This document shows positions 55,681-64,000 of a stretch of DNA of 64,000 nucleotides, piece after piece. Positions within the stretch are counted from its first letter, which is position 1. Each line of letters starts with the position of its first letter. Below the pieces are notes generated by a model, which saw only the letters and a program-made list of their open reading frames with translations, was not told where the DNA came from and did not search any database. The position numbers were made by a program, and so were the translations under genes. The DNA comes from Eupeodes corollae (Eukaryota > Arthropoda > Insecta > Diptera > Syrphidae), in contig NC_079149.1 in the NCBI RefSeq assembly GCF_945859685.1, positions 57,244,991 to 57,308,990 on the forward strand. Direction: 5' to 3'.

Positions 55681-55879
55681 CTTTCGTAGCAATAGGTATA
55701 TTGATGATCTCATGGTTTTCCTTGCCTAATAGTTGAACAAAACCTTAAATCGTTTTTGAGAAAGTAAAATTTTTGCATTTGGTGTATCTTATCTTTCATT
55801 ATTCTTTGTTGTGTTAGGAACTTCTTTTCAGCGGTTTCAAATCTGATATTTTGATATTGATCGTTTTATAATATTTATT
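55558..55879. repeat. Left half of a duplicated segment (pairs with 63485-63817)
   Basis: Nearly identical to 63485-63817, with about four differences by eye (for example TGTAAAGC against TGTACAGC, and one T inserted in a T-run). In this copy the sequence is interrupted at 55880 by R1 and resumes at 57283. Confidence 0.9.
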
Positions 55880-55990
55880 AACTTCCCATAGGAAGTTATT
55901 GTAATGGGTCCGATTTGTCAAATTGAAAATTTTGACATTTCTCGACGTTTCAAGGTCAATAGAATCGAAATAAAAGATTTTTAGAAAGAT

Positions 55991-56069
55991 GTCTGTGCGT
56001 GCGTGTGTACGTACGTTCGTACGTCCGTACGTCCGTACGTCCGTATGTCCGTACGTCCGTACGTTCGCG
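55991..56069 (+). repeat. Tetranucleotide array (GTAC/GTCC) inside R1
   Basis: Alternating GTACGTCC-type units, with the word CGTACGTC repeated about six times. It produces long spurious frames on both strands. Confidence 0.85.
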
Positions 56070-56319
56070 ACGTTTTTTTCGTTGTCCATAGCTCAAGAAC
56101 CAGAAGAGATATCGACTCCAAATAAATTGTGTTATACAGATAATAAGTCAGAAAGATGCAGAAAGGGCTCTCAAGAAAATTGCGTGGGTGGTTTTTTTAC
56201 CATAGCAGTTTAAAAAAAAGGTGAAAATTATGGTTAACCCTAAATCTCTTACGAACGAAAAACGTTAGAGACTTGAATTAAATTTTATATAATAAACTTT
56301 AACGTGATCTCAAAGACGT

Positions 56320-57200
56320 ATATTTTTTGAAAAAAATCTATCTAACGGTTTTTTTTTATAAATCAAAAAAACTGAAAAAAAAATTTGTCACCTCCAAAAT
56401 TTAACGACTAAAATATAATTTCATCTCCAAAACAATTTTGAGCAACGGAGAAGAATGTTTTCGAAATCTGACAAAATTTTGAGAAAAATCGAATTGACAG
56501 TTTTTTTTATAAAAAATAAAAATTAAAAAAAAACATTACTCAAAGATATTGGCTTAAATTCACTTTTATCTTTCAAAAAATATTGTTGTCAACATTCAAT
56601 AAAATTTTGAATAAAATCGAATTGACAGTTTTTTTACAAAAAATTAAAAACCGAAAACAAATTATTAAAAGTTGGTAAAAATTGATTTTCGACTCAAATA
56701 TCTTTTCAAAACTTTGAAATATTGGCTTCAAACTATTTTTATCTTATAAGAAATATTGTTTTCAACATTCGATAACATTTTGAGAAAAATCGAATTGACA
56801 GGTTTTTTTTACAAAAAAATAAAAACTTAAAAAAAATGTATAAAAGCTGGTAAAAATTGTCTTTTGACTCAAATATCTCTTAAAAAATTTTAAATATTGG
56901 CTTCAAACTAATTTTATCTTATAAGAAATATTATTTTCAACATTAATTAAAATTTTTAAAAAATTCAAATTGACAGTTTTTTTTACAAAAAATAAAACTC
57001 TAAAAAAAAAACAATACTAAAACTTGGTAAAAATTTACTTTCGGTTCAAATAGCTTTTCAAAAATTAAAAATATTGGCTTCAAACTTATTTTATTTCACA
57101 GAAAATATTGTTTTTAATGTTCAGTAATTTTCATAAAGTTTTTTCATAAAAAATAAAATCTACAAAAAATAGTACGCAAATTTGGTAAAATTGATACGAG
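56320..57200 (+). repeat. Degenerate tandem units inside R1
   Basis: The word AATTGACAG followed by a T-run recurs at 56490, 56618, 56791 and 56966, each followed by ATAAAAA, TTGGTAAAAATT, AAATATTGGCTTCAAAC and ATATTGTTTTCAACATT. Spacing is about 128, 173 and 175 bases, so the unit is near 175 bases with one shortened copy. It has the look of a satellite-like array carried inside a mobile repeat. Confidence 0.75.
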
Positions 57201-57282
57201 TACATATAGACAAACTTTTAAGCAAGACAAATCGACAGACGGGATGGGAAGTTATCAGTGTGGGTCGCATCCCAGCCTCTTT

Positions 57283-57475
57283 TTTAAAATATAACTCGAT
57301 TTTTTATTTTATTAATCAATAACTTTATTTCAGAAAATGCTGTTTGGAGACAACTATCTGTTGGTGAGTACATTTTAAGACTAACTATCAAATATAAGCT
57401 TATGTTTTACTTGAGCTTCTTCTAAGAGGTTCATTTCTATTTTAAGCATCGATCGTATTGGCATGCAACGATCGA
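57283..57475. repeat. Right half of the duplicated segment (pairs with 63818-64000)
   Basis: TTTAAAATATAACTCG and onward match 63815-64000 nearly base for base (differences near 57402 and 57431). Confidence 0.9.
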
Positions 57476-58029
57476 TGTTTTTTCCATTTATATTTTGTAT
57501 GTCAATAACTATGCTTAATAAATATTATTATGTTAGCCTGTTGGATGGCAACAAGAAAAAAAGACCTTTTTTTGTGTTGTTATTTAAGTTATACAAATTG
57601 TTCTACAATATATGATGTTGCTAGCAATTATATTAAATTGAATATAACATCCTCCCAGCTTTAAATTAGGTTTATATACAAACTATTTTTTTCAAAATAT
57701 ATATATATATACATAACTCTTAGGATAAGACAATTTAATTTTAAAAAGAGTATCAAGAATTCATTTGTTTCTTTTTCTTTCATTCTTCAAGAACTTAACA
57801 TTAATGTTTTGTTGAAAACAAATTATATCTTTTTACCGTTTATAATAATTTACAATTTTCTTAGTTCTATTATTTCTTCGTTGCTGAACATTTGTATTTT
57901 TGAATGGCTGGTTTTAGGTATATTCTTAGACACTAAATTATTATTCATATAAGACAAATTAGTACCATTTATATTTGTATCTTTTTTAACATAAGACTCA
58001 GGAATGTTTGTGTATAAAGAACTAAACGT
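57476..58029. other. AT-rich interval, no gene seen
   Basis: No recognised element; includes an (AT)n run near 57701-57712. Confidence 0.5.
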
Positions 58030-59008
58030 TACTTACTTACTTAAGGTTGCGCTACAGTCCTGTGTTAACTAGGGCCTCACCCAACAAACTTCTATATCTA
58101 TCTCGGTCCCTAGCTAGATGACTTCAGTGTCGCTCTCCAAGTTGGGTGAGGTCACCTTCCTCTCTCTCTCGCCTCTGCTTCAATACTCACAAAAGCCCTC
58201 TTTGACATCACGCTAAGTAATTGGACAGACTTTTGAAAGATAGTGCCTCCATAGTGTTGACGTGTGAGCTCTGCACTATTCTTTCATGTGCGATGTGCCT
58301 GAAAGCGAATCACCTTGTCTAAAACCTTTCTTGACATCGAAAGGTTTTGTTAAGTTGTTTCCACCCTTTATGGAGCAGCGTGAATTCTCCATGGTCATCC
58401 TGCAAAAACGGACGAGTTTGGAAGGGATGCCAAAACTAGACATGGCTCTATACAGCTCGTCCCTGTATATGCTGTCATATGCGGCCTTGAAATCGATGAA
58501 AAGATGCTTGGTGTCAATTTGGTGTTCTTGGGTTTTCCAGGATCTGCCGTAATGTGAATATTTGATCAACTGTGCACTTTCCTAATCTAGAACCACACTG
58601 ACAAGGACCTATCAGGTTGTTGACGATGAGCTTTAGACGTTCACATATTACGGCAGAGAAGATTTTATAGGCGATATTAAGTAGACTGATTCCTCTATAG
58701 TTGGTGTAGTTTAGAGGGTCTCCTTTTTTAAGGATTGGGCAGACAATACTGAGGTTCCATTCATCGGGCATGCTTTCTTCCCACCATATCTTTCAGATAA
58801 GTTGGTACATGCTCCTAACCAACTTATCTCCAGCTGCTTTAAAGAGCTCGGCATTCAAGCCGTCCGCTCCAGCGGCTTTATTAGACTTCAGCTTAGATAT
58901 GGCAATCTTTACTTCGTCTAAGTCGGGAGGACGGGATTGTTGGCTTTCATCGTCTATGTTGAATGGATCATCCTGCCTGACAGCGGAATTCAGTTCGTCG
59001 TCGCCGTT
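58030..59008 (-). mobile_element. RTE-type LINE, internally deleted (family A, copy 4)
   Basis: Minus-strand order: linker/RT start (NGDDELNSAVRQDD, 58950-59000), SNKAAGADGLNAELFKAAGD, MPDEWNLSIVCPILKKGD, NYRGISLLNIAYKIF (58514-58771), GKCTVDQIFTLRQIL, motif A LFIDFKAAYDSIYRDELYRAM, motif B GFRQGDSLSG (58276-58569). It then jumps to the extreme 3' end (58030-58150). The YADD box and the whole C-terminal domain are deleted. The 3' tail is (AAGT)n. It is more diverged from copies 1-3 than they are from each other. Its right end abuts the intact family C element. Confidence 0.83.
58276..58771 (-). pseudogene. N-terminal RT part of RTE LINE copy 4
   Basis: Two overlapping frames (58514-58771, 58276-58569) read without stops from MPDEWNLSIVCPILKKGD through to GFRQGDSLSG. 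They keep the motif A Asp (FIDFKAAYDS) and the Gly-Asp of motif B. One frame change lies near 58540. The catalytic motif C is absent through deletion. Confidence 0.78.
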
Positions 59009-59094
59009 CTACAGTCTGCAGAACCACAACCACATCGGAAACTTCTCACTCTCCGGCTCGATCCACAAACACTTTGACCCCCCCAAAAAATGTT

Positions 59095-59916
59095 ATGAAT
59101 ACGTGTGCGAATGAAGAGTGCAAAAATATGGACCGGCAGTGTAAGGAACAGTGCGACTATATTATTGGTCTTCTTTCCAAACAAATTATCGATTCCGAAA
59201 AAAGAATTTCTAATAGAATAAGCGACGAAATCAAAGAATTGAAAAACTCTATAAACGACACTAAAAATAAAGTGACTGAACTTGAAACAGCTCTTTTAAA
59301 TGCTAACACAAATATTGACACACTCAACTCCGAAATATCTGTACTAAAAAAAACTATCGCTAATGTAAACAACCAATGCACCATCACACAAACCGAAATG
59401 GATAATGTGAAAAAAATTCAAAACACACAAGAAAACCGAAGTGTAGCAAATAATTCTTTCCTATTTGGCGTCCCATATTTCGACGACGAAAATCTTAATT
59501 CTACATTTAACTTACTTTGCGATGCTTTAACCATAAAACCACCAACAATTAAAACAATTTACCGCACGCGCGCCCGCACTGATTGTAAAGACACACCTAT
59601 TATCATTAAATTTAAAACACCGTATGACCGAAATTTTGTTCTAAAGTCCATCGCGCAATTTCGTAAACAAAAAAAAAGAGACCTTTGCTTGCAAGACATT
59701 GACTTAAACTCTACAAAAGCTCTCCATATGAGGGAAGCTTTAACTAAAAGCAACCAAACAATTTTTCAACATGCAATGGCCTTAAAAAAACAAAAACAGT
59801 TGTCATCTGTATACGCATCAAGAGGAATAGTGTATGTAAAACGACTTATGAATGAAGCTGCTGAACCGATCGACTGCATCGAGAGTTTGGACAGGGTTGC
59901 CTGCTCTGAAAATTAA
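59095..59916 (+). CDS. ORF1 protein (coiled-coil RNA-binding chaperone type) of family C LINE
   Basis: 273 codons from the first ATG (59095); an upstream TTG extends the frame by seven codons but is unlikely to be the start. The N-terminus is Cys-rich (CANEECKNMDRQCKEQC). Residues about 30-120 form a long coiled coil (heptads such as ISDEIKELKNSINDTKNKVTE). The C-terminal half (about residues 130-260) holds FLFGVPYFDDENL, IYRTRARTDCKDTPIIIKF and KKRDLCLQDID, a layout like the RNA-binding and C-terminal domains of L1-type ORF1 proteins. It carries no CCHC zinc knuckle, unlike many jockey ORF1 proteins. It is expected to coat LINE RNA. The matching fragment at 27963-28250 supports it as a real gene of the family. 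Confidence 0.82.
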   Translation: MNTCANEECKNMDRQCKEQCDYIIGLLSKQIIDSEKRISNRISDEIKELKNSINDTKNKVTELETALLNANTNIDTLNSEISVLKKTIANVNNQCTITQTEMDNVKKIQNTQENRSVANNSFLFGVPYFDDENLNSTFNLLCDALTIKPPTIKTIYRTRARTDCKDTPIIIKFKTPYDRNFVLKSIAQFRKQKKRDLCLQDIDLNSTKALHMREALTKSNQTIFQHAMALKKQKQLSSVYASRGIVYVKRLMNEAAEPIDCIESLDRVACSEN

Positions 59917-60297
59917 AGTTATATATATTTTATTTTGATTTCATTTAATTAATTCTGTTAACTTAATATACATTTTTCTGTTTCCTTTATTTAAAGTAAT
60001 TTCTCTTGACTTTTTTTTTTTTTTTTTCTTTTTAATTTAACTTCTACATTAGTTTCAAGTTCATTTACCTATTGTAATTTTCTTTTGTTTGATTATCACT
60101 TGTATTTTTGTAATTAGTTATTTCCTTTTTCTTGTTTATTAAATAATAATTTGCTTTATAATATATAAATTTTAACTTTCTCTTAAATATTTCTGTTTTC
60201 TTGTTTTAAATAATAATTTGCTTTATCTTTTCATTTCTTTTCCTCTTTTTTTCGTGCTTATTATTCTTGATCCTATTTAGATTATTCTTAACAATCA
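59917..60297 (+). other. ORF1-ORF2 spacer of family C LINE
   Basis: 381 T-rich bases with no open frame. Two copies of the word TTAAATAATAATTTGCTTTAT lie about 80 bases apart (about 60139 and 60206). LINE ORFs usually overlap or nearly abut, so a spacer this long is unusual. Confidence 0.7.
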
Positions 60298-63093
60298 ATG
60301 GCTAATTATTATTTGCGCACCATGGTTAAGGTATTGAGTTGTCATCAAACTGGCCTTCGAGTGTGCCATATTAATGCACAAAGTTTAATGTGTAAAATCG
60401 ACGAATTTCGTTGTACATTCGAAGATTCAAAGGTTGACGTGGTTTGTGTATCTGAAACTTGGCTTAATGTTTCGCTAAACGACCAGTTATGCTCATTAGC
60501 GGGTTATAAGTTGTATCGTTCAGATAGGGTGCGTTGCCGAGGAGGGGGCGTTGCTATGTATGTGAGGGAAGGGTTAAAATGCAAATTTAAGGTCTCTTCT
60601 GTAGAGGATAGTGAAATTGAATATATTTTTGTTGAGTTAACTAATGACAGTGAAAAGCTTCTTATAGGTACCATATACAGACCAAACAGAAACATTAGTA
60701 TCTCTCCACTTATTTCTACCTTAGAACAAATTTCAGTTTCATATCCTAATATTATTCTATGTGGAGATTTCAATTGCAACCTTTTTGATGAAAATAACTT
60801 TCTCAACGAATTTCTCTCTCTTAATCTCTACTCCGTAAACACATGTACTGCCACCCACTTTTCAAATTCTGACCCCACTCTGTTGGATTTATTTCTTGTG
60901 ACCGATCAAAGCAAAGTGATTCTTTACGATCAGTTGTCTGCGCCAGCTTTTTCAAAGCATGATTTAATTTTTTTAACTTTCGACTTTCAAGTAGAAATTC
61001 ATATTCGTTCCATCGAATACCGTGATTTCAAACAAATCAACTATACGTCACTTGAAATGGATCTTAGAAGCATAAACTGGAATAATATCATGGAAATCCG
61101 ATCCCCCAGCGTGCAGGTAGATTTTCTGAATAGCAGGGTGAATAGATTATTTGAGACCCATGTACCCTTAAAAACCAAAAGCTGCGCTCCTCACAACAAA
61201 CCATGGTTCACAAATGACATACGTTCTTTGATGAGACAGCGAGACCTAGCCTATAGACGGTGGAAACTCTTTCGTCTTGACAGCTTTCACCAAAAATTTA
61301 CCTCTTTGCGCAACAAAACTGTTCAAAAAATTCGAAAGGCAAAATCCGCTTTGTATGCAACTCGCATCAACGCGTCTTTAGGAAGTAAGCAAATTTGGAA
61401 AAATTTGAAGAATATCGGTGTTGGAAAAGTATCTTGTGGTTTAGATGAAGACATTGACATCAACGCTCTCAACAAATCTTTCGTTTCTAACCCAACTATT
61501 AATCAGCAATCGTTAGATCCCATACAATATTGTGAAGAGATTTTTTCATCGCATACCTCAAACTCAAATTCATTTACGTTTTCTGCAATAACTGCGGAGG
61601 ATGTTGTAGAAGCACTCCTCTCTATTAAGTCTAATGCTATAGGCCTTGATAATATGCACCCTTCGTTTTTAAAAATTATATTACCAACGCTCTTGCCCGT
61701 TGTTACCCATATTTTTAATTCTATCTTGGCACAAAATGAATTCCCAACACAATGGAAAAGGGCAAAAGTATTACCCATTCCAAAAACTTCAAAAGGAGAC
61801 GAATTTAGGCCAATCTCAATATTGCCATTTTTATCAAAAGTTTTTGAGAAAATTATACAAAAACAAATGAATGAGTTTCTTAATCTGTTCAGTCTATTAA
61901 CCCCCAAGCAATCAGGCTTTCGAAAGAAAAACAGCTGCATTACAGCTGTGTTAAGTGTCTCGGAAGATATAAGGAAAGCTATGGACGAGGATAATGTCAC
62001 ATTTTTAATACTCCTCGATTTCTCAAAAGCGTTTGACATGGTAAATCACATGGTACTTTGCGAAAAACTCTTACGTCATTTTAACTTTTCTTCCTCCGCA
62101 GTCAGGCTCTTATTTTCATACCTTACTGATCGAGTGCAAGCAGTAGAGGTTAACAGAACTCTTTCCAACTTCTTACCTGTCGTTAGGGGTGTTCCACAAG
62201 GTTCGATTCTTGGCCCGTTGTTGTTTTCAATCTATGTTAACGAACTTCCTTCAATTGTAAGACAATGTTCAATACGCCTGTATGCTGATGACACCCAACT
62301 CTATTTGAGCTGCCCATTGGGACGTATTGAACACTCTGCAGCTTGTATAAATGAGGACTTAAGCTTGATTGAGCGTTGGTCGGTTGAAAACTGCTTACTT
62401 CTTAACCCAAAGAAATCAAAGTGTCTCGTGGTTTCAAAAAACAAAATTGATGTGTCTTACTTTCCAGCAATCCTTTTGAATAACTGTCCTATTGCTTATG
62501 TCGACTCAGCTAAAAATTTAGGTGTAGTTTTTAACCGCAGCCTTACCTGGACACATCACATAAACAACACAATTGGGAAATCGTATGGTGTCCTACGCAT
62601 GCTATGGTCAACACAGCACTTTATTCCTTTAACAATTAGAATTCTGCTAGTGAAAACGCTGATTTTACCCCTGCTTACTTACGGCTGTGAAATATTTTGT
62701 AAGTTAGACTTCGAGAGTAAAAGGAAATTAACGGTCGCATTTAATAGCGCAATAAGATATATTCACGGGCTGCGACGTTACGATAGAGTTTCGCAGTATA
62801 CATCCCAACTTCTTGGGATGTCGTTTGAGAATTTTATAAAATTCCGCACAATAACCTTGTTCTCTGACATACTTCTAACCCGCCAACCTGAGGATCTTTA
62901 CAATGAATTAAAATTTTTCAACTCAAACAGATGTCGTGATCTAGTAATTCCGCGTTTTCATTGTCTAACATCTGAACGTCAGTTCTTTGTCAACTCAGTA
63001 AGAATTTGGAATTCATTGCCGCGAGAAATCAAAAGTATTAATAACACGAAACAAATGGGAAAGGAACTTAAACTTTACTTTAATAATGCATAG
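60298..63093 (+). CDS. ORF2: endonuclease-reverse transcriptase of family C LINE
   Basis: 931 codons, ATG to TAG without interruption. The endonuclease (residues about 15-240) has VCHINAQSL (24-30), VSETWL, CRGGGVAMYV, IYRPN, LCGDFNCN (Asp 157, Asn 159) and FSKHDLIFL. The linker (240-430) includes PWFTNDIRSLMRQRDLAYR. The RT (about 440-760) has SNAIGLDNMHPSF, DEFRPISILPFLSKVFE, SGFRKKNSC, LLDFSKAFDMVNH (motif A), GVPQGSILGPLLF (motif B) and LYADDTQLY (motif C; YADD at 662-665). The thumb has NLGVVFNRSLTW. It ends about 120 nt before the gap. It is predicted to nick target DNA and copy its RNA there. No RNase H follows. Confidence 0.93.
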   Translation: MANYYLRTMVKVLSCHQTGLRVCHINAQSLMCKIDEFRCTFEDSKVDVVCVSETWLNVSLNDQLCSLAGYKLYRSDRVRCRGGGVAMYVREGLKCKFKVSSVEDSEIEYIFVELTNDSEKLLIGTIYRPNRNISISPLISTLEQISVSYPNIILCGDFNCNLFDENNFLNEFLSLNLYSVNTCTATHFSNSDPTLLDLFLVTDQSKVILYDQLSAPAFSKHDLIFLTFDFQVEIHIRSIEYRDFKQINYTSLEMDLRSINWNNIMEIRSPSVQVDFLNSRVNRLFETHVPLKTKSCAPHNKPWFTNDIRSLMRQRDLAYRRWKLFRLDSFHQKFTSLRNKTVQKIRKAKSALYATRINASLGSKQIWKNLKNIGVGKVSCGLDEDIDINALNKSFVSNPTINQQSLDPIQYCEEIFSSHTSNSNSFTFSAITAEDVVEALLSIKSNAIGLDNMHPSFLKIILPTLLPVVTHIFNSILAQNEFPTQWKRAKVLPIPKTSKGDEFRPISILPFLSKVFEKIIQKQMNEFLNLFSLLTPKQSGFRKKNSCITAVLSVSEDIRKAMDEDNVTFLILLDFSKAFDMVNHMVLCEKLLRHFNFSSSAVRLLFSYLTDRVQAVEVNRTLSNFLPVVRGVPQGSILGPLLFSIYVNELPSIVRQCSIRLYADDTQLYLSCPLGRIEHSAACINEDLSLIERWSVENCLLLNPKKSKCLVVSKNKIDVSYFPAILLNNCPIAYVDSAKNLGVVFNRSLTWTHHINNTIGKSYGVLRMLWSTQHFIPLTIRILLVKTLILPLLTYGCEIFCKLDFESKRKLTVAFNSAIRYIHGLRRYDRVSQYTSQLLGMSFENFIKFRTITLFSDILLTRQPEDLYNELKFFNSNRCRDLVIPRFHCLTSERQFFVNSVRIWNSLPREIKSINNTKQMGKELKLYFNNA

Positions 63094-63215
63094 ATTAAGT
63101 TAAATTCGCAAATTTGTAAAAATATGTAAAACTTGAATTTAAATCAATTATGTACGTAGCTACTATACATTTTACAAGCTACACTATAAATAAGATATTG
63201 TATCTTAAAGTGTAA

Positions 63216-63415
63216 NNNNNNNNNNNNNNNNNNNNNNNNNNNNNNNNNNNNNNNNNNNNNNNNNNNNNNNNNNNNNNNNNNNNNNNNNNNNNNNNNNNNN
63301 NNNNNNNNNNNNNNNNNNNNNNNNNNNNNNNNNNNNNNNNNNNNNNNNNNNNNNNNNNNNNNNNNNNNNNNNNNNNNNNNNNNNNNNNNNNNNNNNNNNN
63401 NNNNNNNNNNNNNNN
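63216..63415. other. Assembly gap (200 N)
   Basis: A run of exactly 200 N, probably of arbitrary size. It separates the 3' end of the family C element from a second copy of the 55.5-kb segment. Confidence 1.
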
Positions 63416-63484
63416 AACTTTTGATACGTTAAAGTTAAATTTGCTTGCAGTACAGTTTGCTTTTTAAGTCTCTTTGAAGTCTCC

Positions 63485-64000
63485 TTCCGAGTTGATCTAG
63501 AACAGCATTTGTACAGCATATTCTAAAAAAGTTGAATCCCACTACCTCTCTAACGTCTAACTATCCTCCAATTGCACTAACGTGCCTTCTTTCGATTTTG
63601 AATTTTTAACTTTAATGGCTTTCGTAGCAATAGGTATATTGATGATCTCATGGTTTTCCTTGCCTAATAGTTGAACAAAACCTTAAATCGTTTTTGAGAA
63701 AGTAAAATTTTTGCATTTGGTGTATCTTATCTTTCATTATTCTTTGTTGTGTTAGGAACTTCTTTTCAGCGGTTTCAAATCTGATATTTTGATATTGATC
63801 GTTTTATAATATTTATTTAAAATATAACTCGATTTTTTATTTTATTAATCAATAACTTTATTTCAGAAAATGCTGTTTGGAGACAACTATCTGTTGGTGA
63901 GTACATTTTAAGACTAACTATCAAATATAAGCTTGATGTTTTACTTGAGCTTCTTCTAAGAGGTACATTTCTATTTTAAGCATCGATCGTATTGGCATGC
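63485..64000. repeat. Second copy of the duplicated segment, without R1
   Basis: Matches 55558-55879 joined to 57283-57475, and continues to the window edge. At 63810-63825 the two halves are directly joined (ATTTATTTAAAATATAAC). The preceding 63416-63484 is only partly similar to 55488-55557. It includes the family D-like scrap. Confidence 0.92.

Larger units (their letters stand above)
55880..57282 (+). mobile_element. R1, a 1.4-kb noncoding insertion with internal tandem units
   Basis: Sequence present here and absent from the otherwise matching copy at 63.8 kb. It opens with the palindrome AACTTCCCATAGGAAGTT, holds a GTAC/GTCC tetranucleotide array (55991-56069), then about five degenerate units of roughly 130-175 bases (about 56320-57200). 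It closes with a segment able to form a stem (GGGATG ... CATCCC, 57241-57273). It encodes no protein; open frames over the tetranucleotide array are repeats of Arg/Thr/Tyr/Val. The duplicated target appears to be only about 2 bp (TT). Confidence 0.75.
59010..63215 (+). mobile_element. Jockey-like LINE with two intact ORFs (family C)
   Basis: About 4.2 kb with a 5' UTR from near 59010, ORF1, a 381-base spacer, ORF2 and the start of a 3' UTR that runs into the assembly gap at 63216. Both frames are open from start to stop. All expected endonuclease and RT residues that I can place are present. No RNase H domain is present, consistent with jockey/CR1-type elements. It is the only element in the window that looks capable of encoding its own movement. 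Completeness of the 3' end cannot be judged because of the gap. Confidence 0.88.

Noticed and set aside
55814..56213. Open frames with repeated VRTYGHTD / VRPYVRTS peptide
   Set aside because: They translate the GTAC/GTCC tetranucleotide array of R1 and exist on both strands; no sign of a gene.

Overview
This is a stretch of AT-rich eukaryotic nuclear DNA, almost certainly from an insect and most likely a fly (Diptera). The reasons are the mix of LINE families (jockey-like, LOA/I-like with RNase H, RTE-like), a CsRn1/Kabuki-type LTR retrotransposon, a pogo element, a hAT element and a tRNA-derived SINE, plus the absence of any bacterial-style gene packing. I see no host protein-coding gene that I can name. 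Adding up the intervals by hand, roughly two thirds of the window is recognisable mobile-element sequence, most of it decayed. The species cannot be fixed from this sequence alone.

Layout. 0-1.2 kb: RTE-type LINE cut by the window edge. 3.1-6.3 kb: a scrap of RTE 3' end, then a LOA/I-like LINE with RNase H (family B, + strand). 8.6-9.9 kb: jockey-like LINE (family D, +). 12.8-14.3 kb: RTE copy (-) abutting a piece of a high-copy repeat (R1). 14.8-18.0 kb: pogo-superfamily DNA transposon whose broken transposase carries a C-terminal PHD-like finger. 18.9-19.4 kb: an unusual GC-rich island that may be a host promoter or first exon. 20.1-28.3 kb: jockey-like copies (families D and C, -), with a young CsRn1-type LTR element (22068-26719, 215-bp LTRs, GGCT target duplication) nested inside family C. 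29.8-38.1 kb: a LOA/I-like LINE (family E, -) split by an RTE insertion (32289-35524) with an exact target duplication. 38.2-38.5 and 40.9-41.4 kb: RNase H scraps of E-like elements. 41.4-44.2 kb: a hAT-type element with 8-bp target duplication. 45.9-46.8 kb: a second RTE-like lineage and a small MITE. 47.3-48.5 kb: I-like RNase H tail and a family D tail. 50.9-54.7 kb: a second family B copy (-) and an R1 piece. 54.8-55.0 kb: SINE. 55.5-57.5 kb: a sequence that recurs at 63.4-64.0 kb, where the first copy carries a 1.4-kb R1 insertion that the second lacks. 58.0-59.0 kb: RTE (-). 59.0-63.2 kb: an apparently intact two-ORF jockey-like LINE (family C), the only element here that looks potentially autonomous. 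63216-63415 is a 200-base assembly gap.

How the parts relate. The window is a record of nested insertion. Two nestings are proven in the sequence by target-site duplications and by the host element's reading continuing across the insertion. The only structure outside mobile elements worth testing as host sequence is the GC-rich island at 18.9-19.4 kb, a 64-codon exon-like frame after a good splice acceptor at 39398, and the C-rich, intron-like stretch at 49.5-50.4 kb. All clade names rest on motif recognition by eye; no database search was run.
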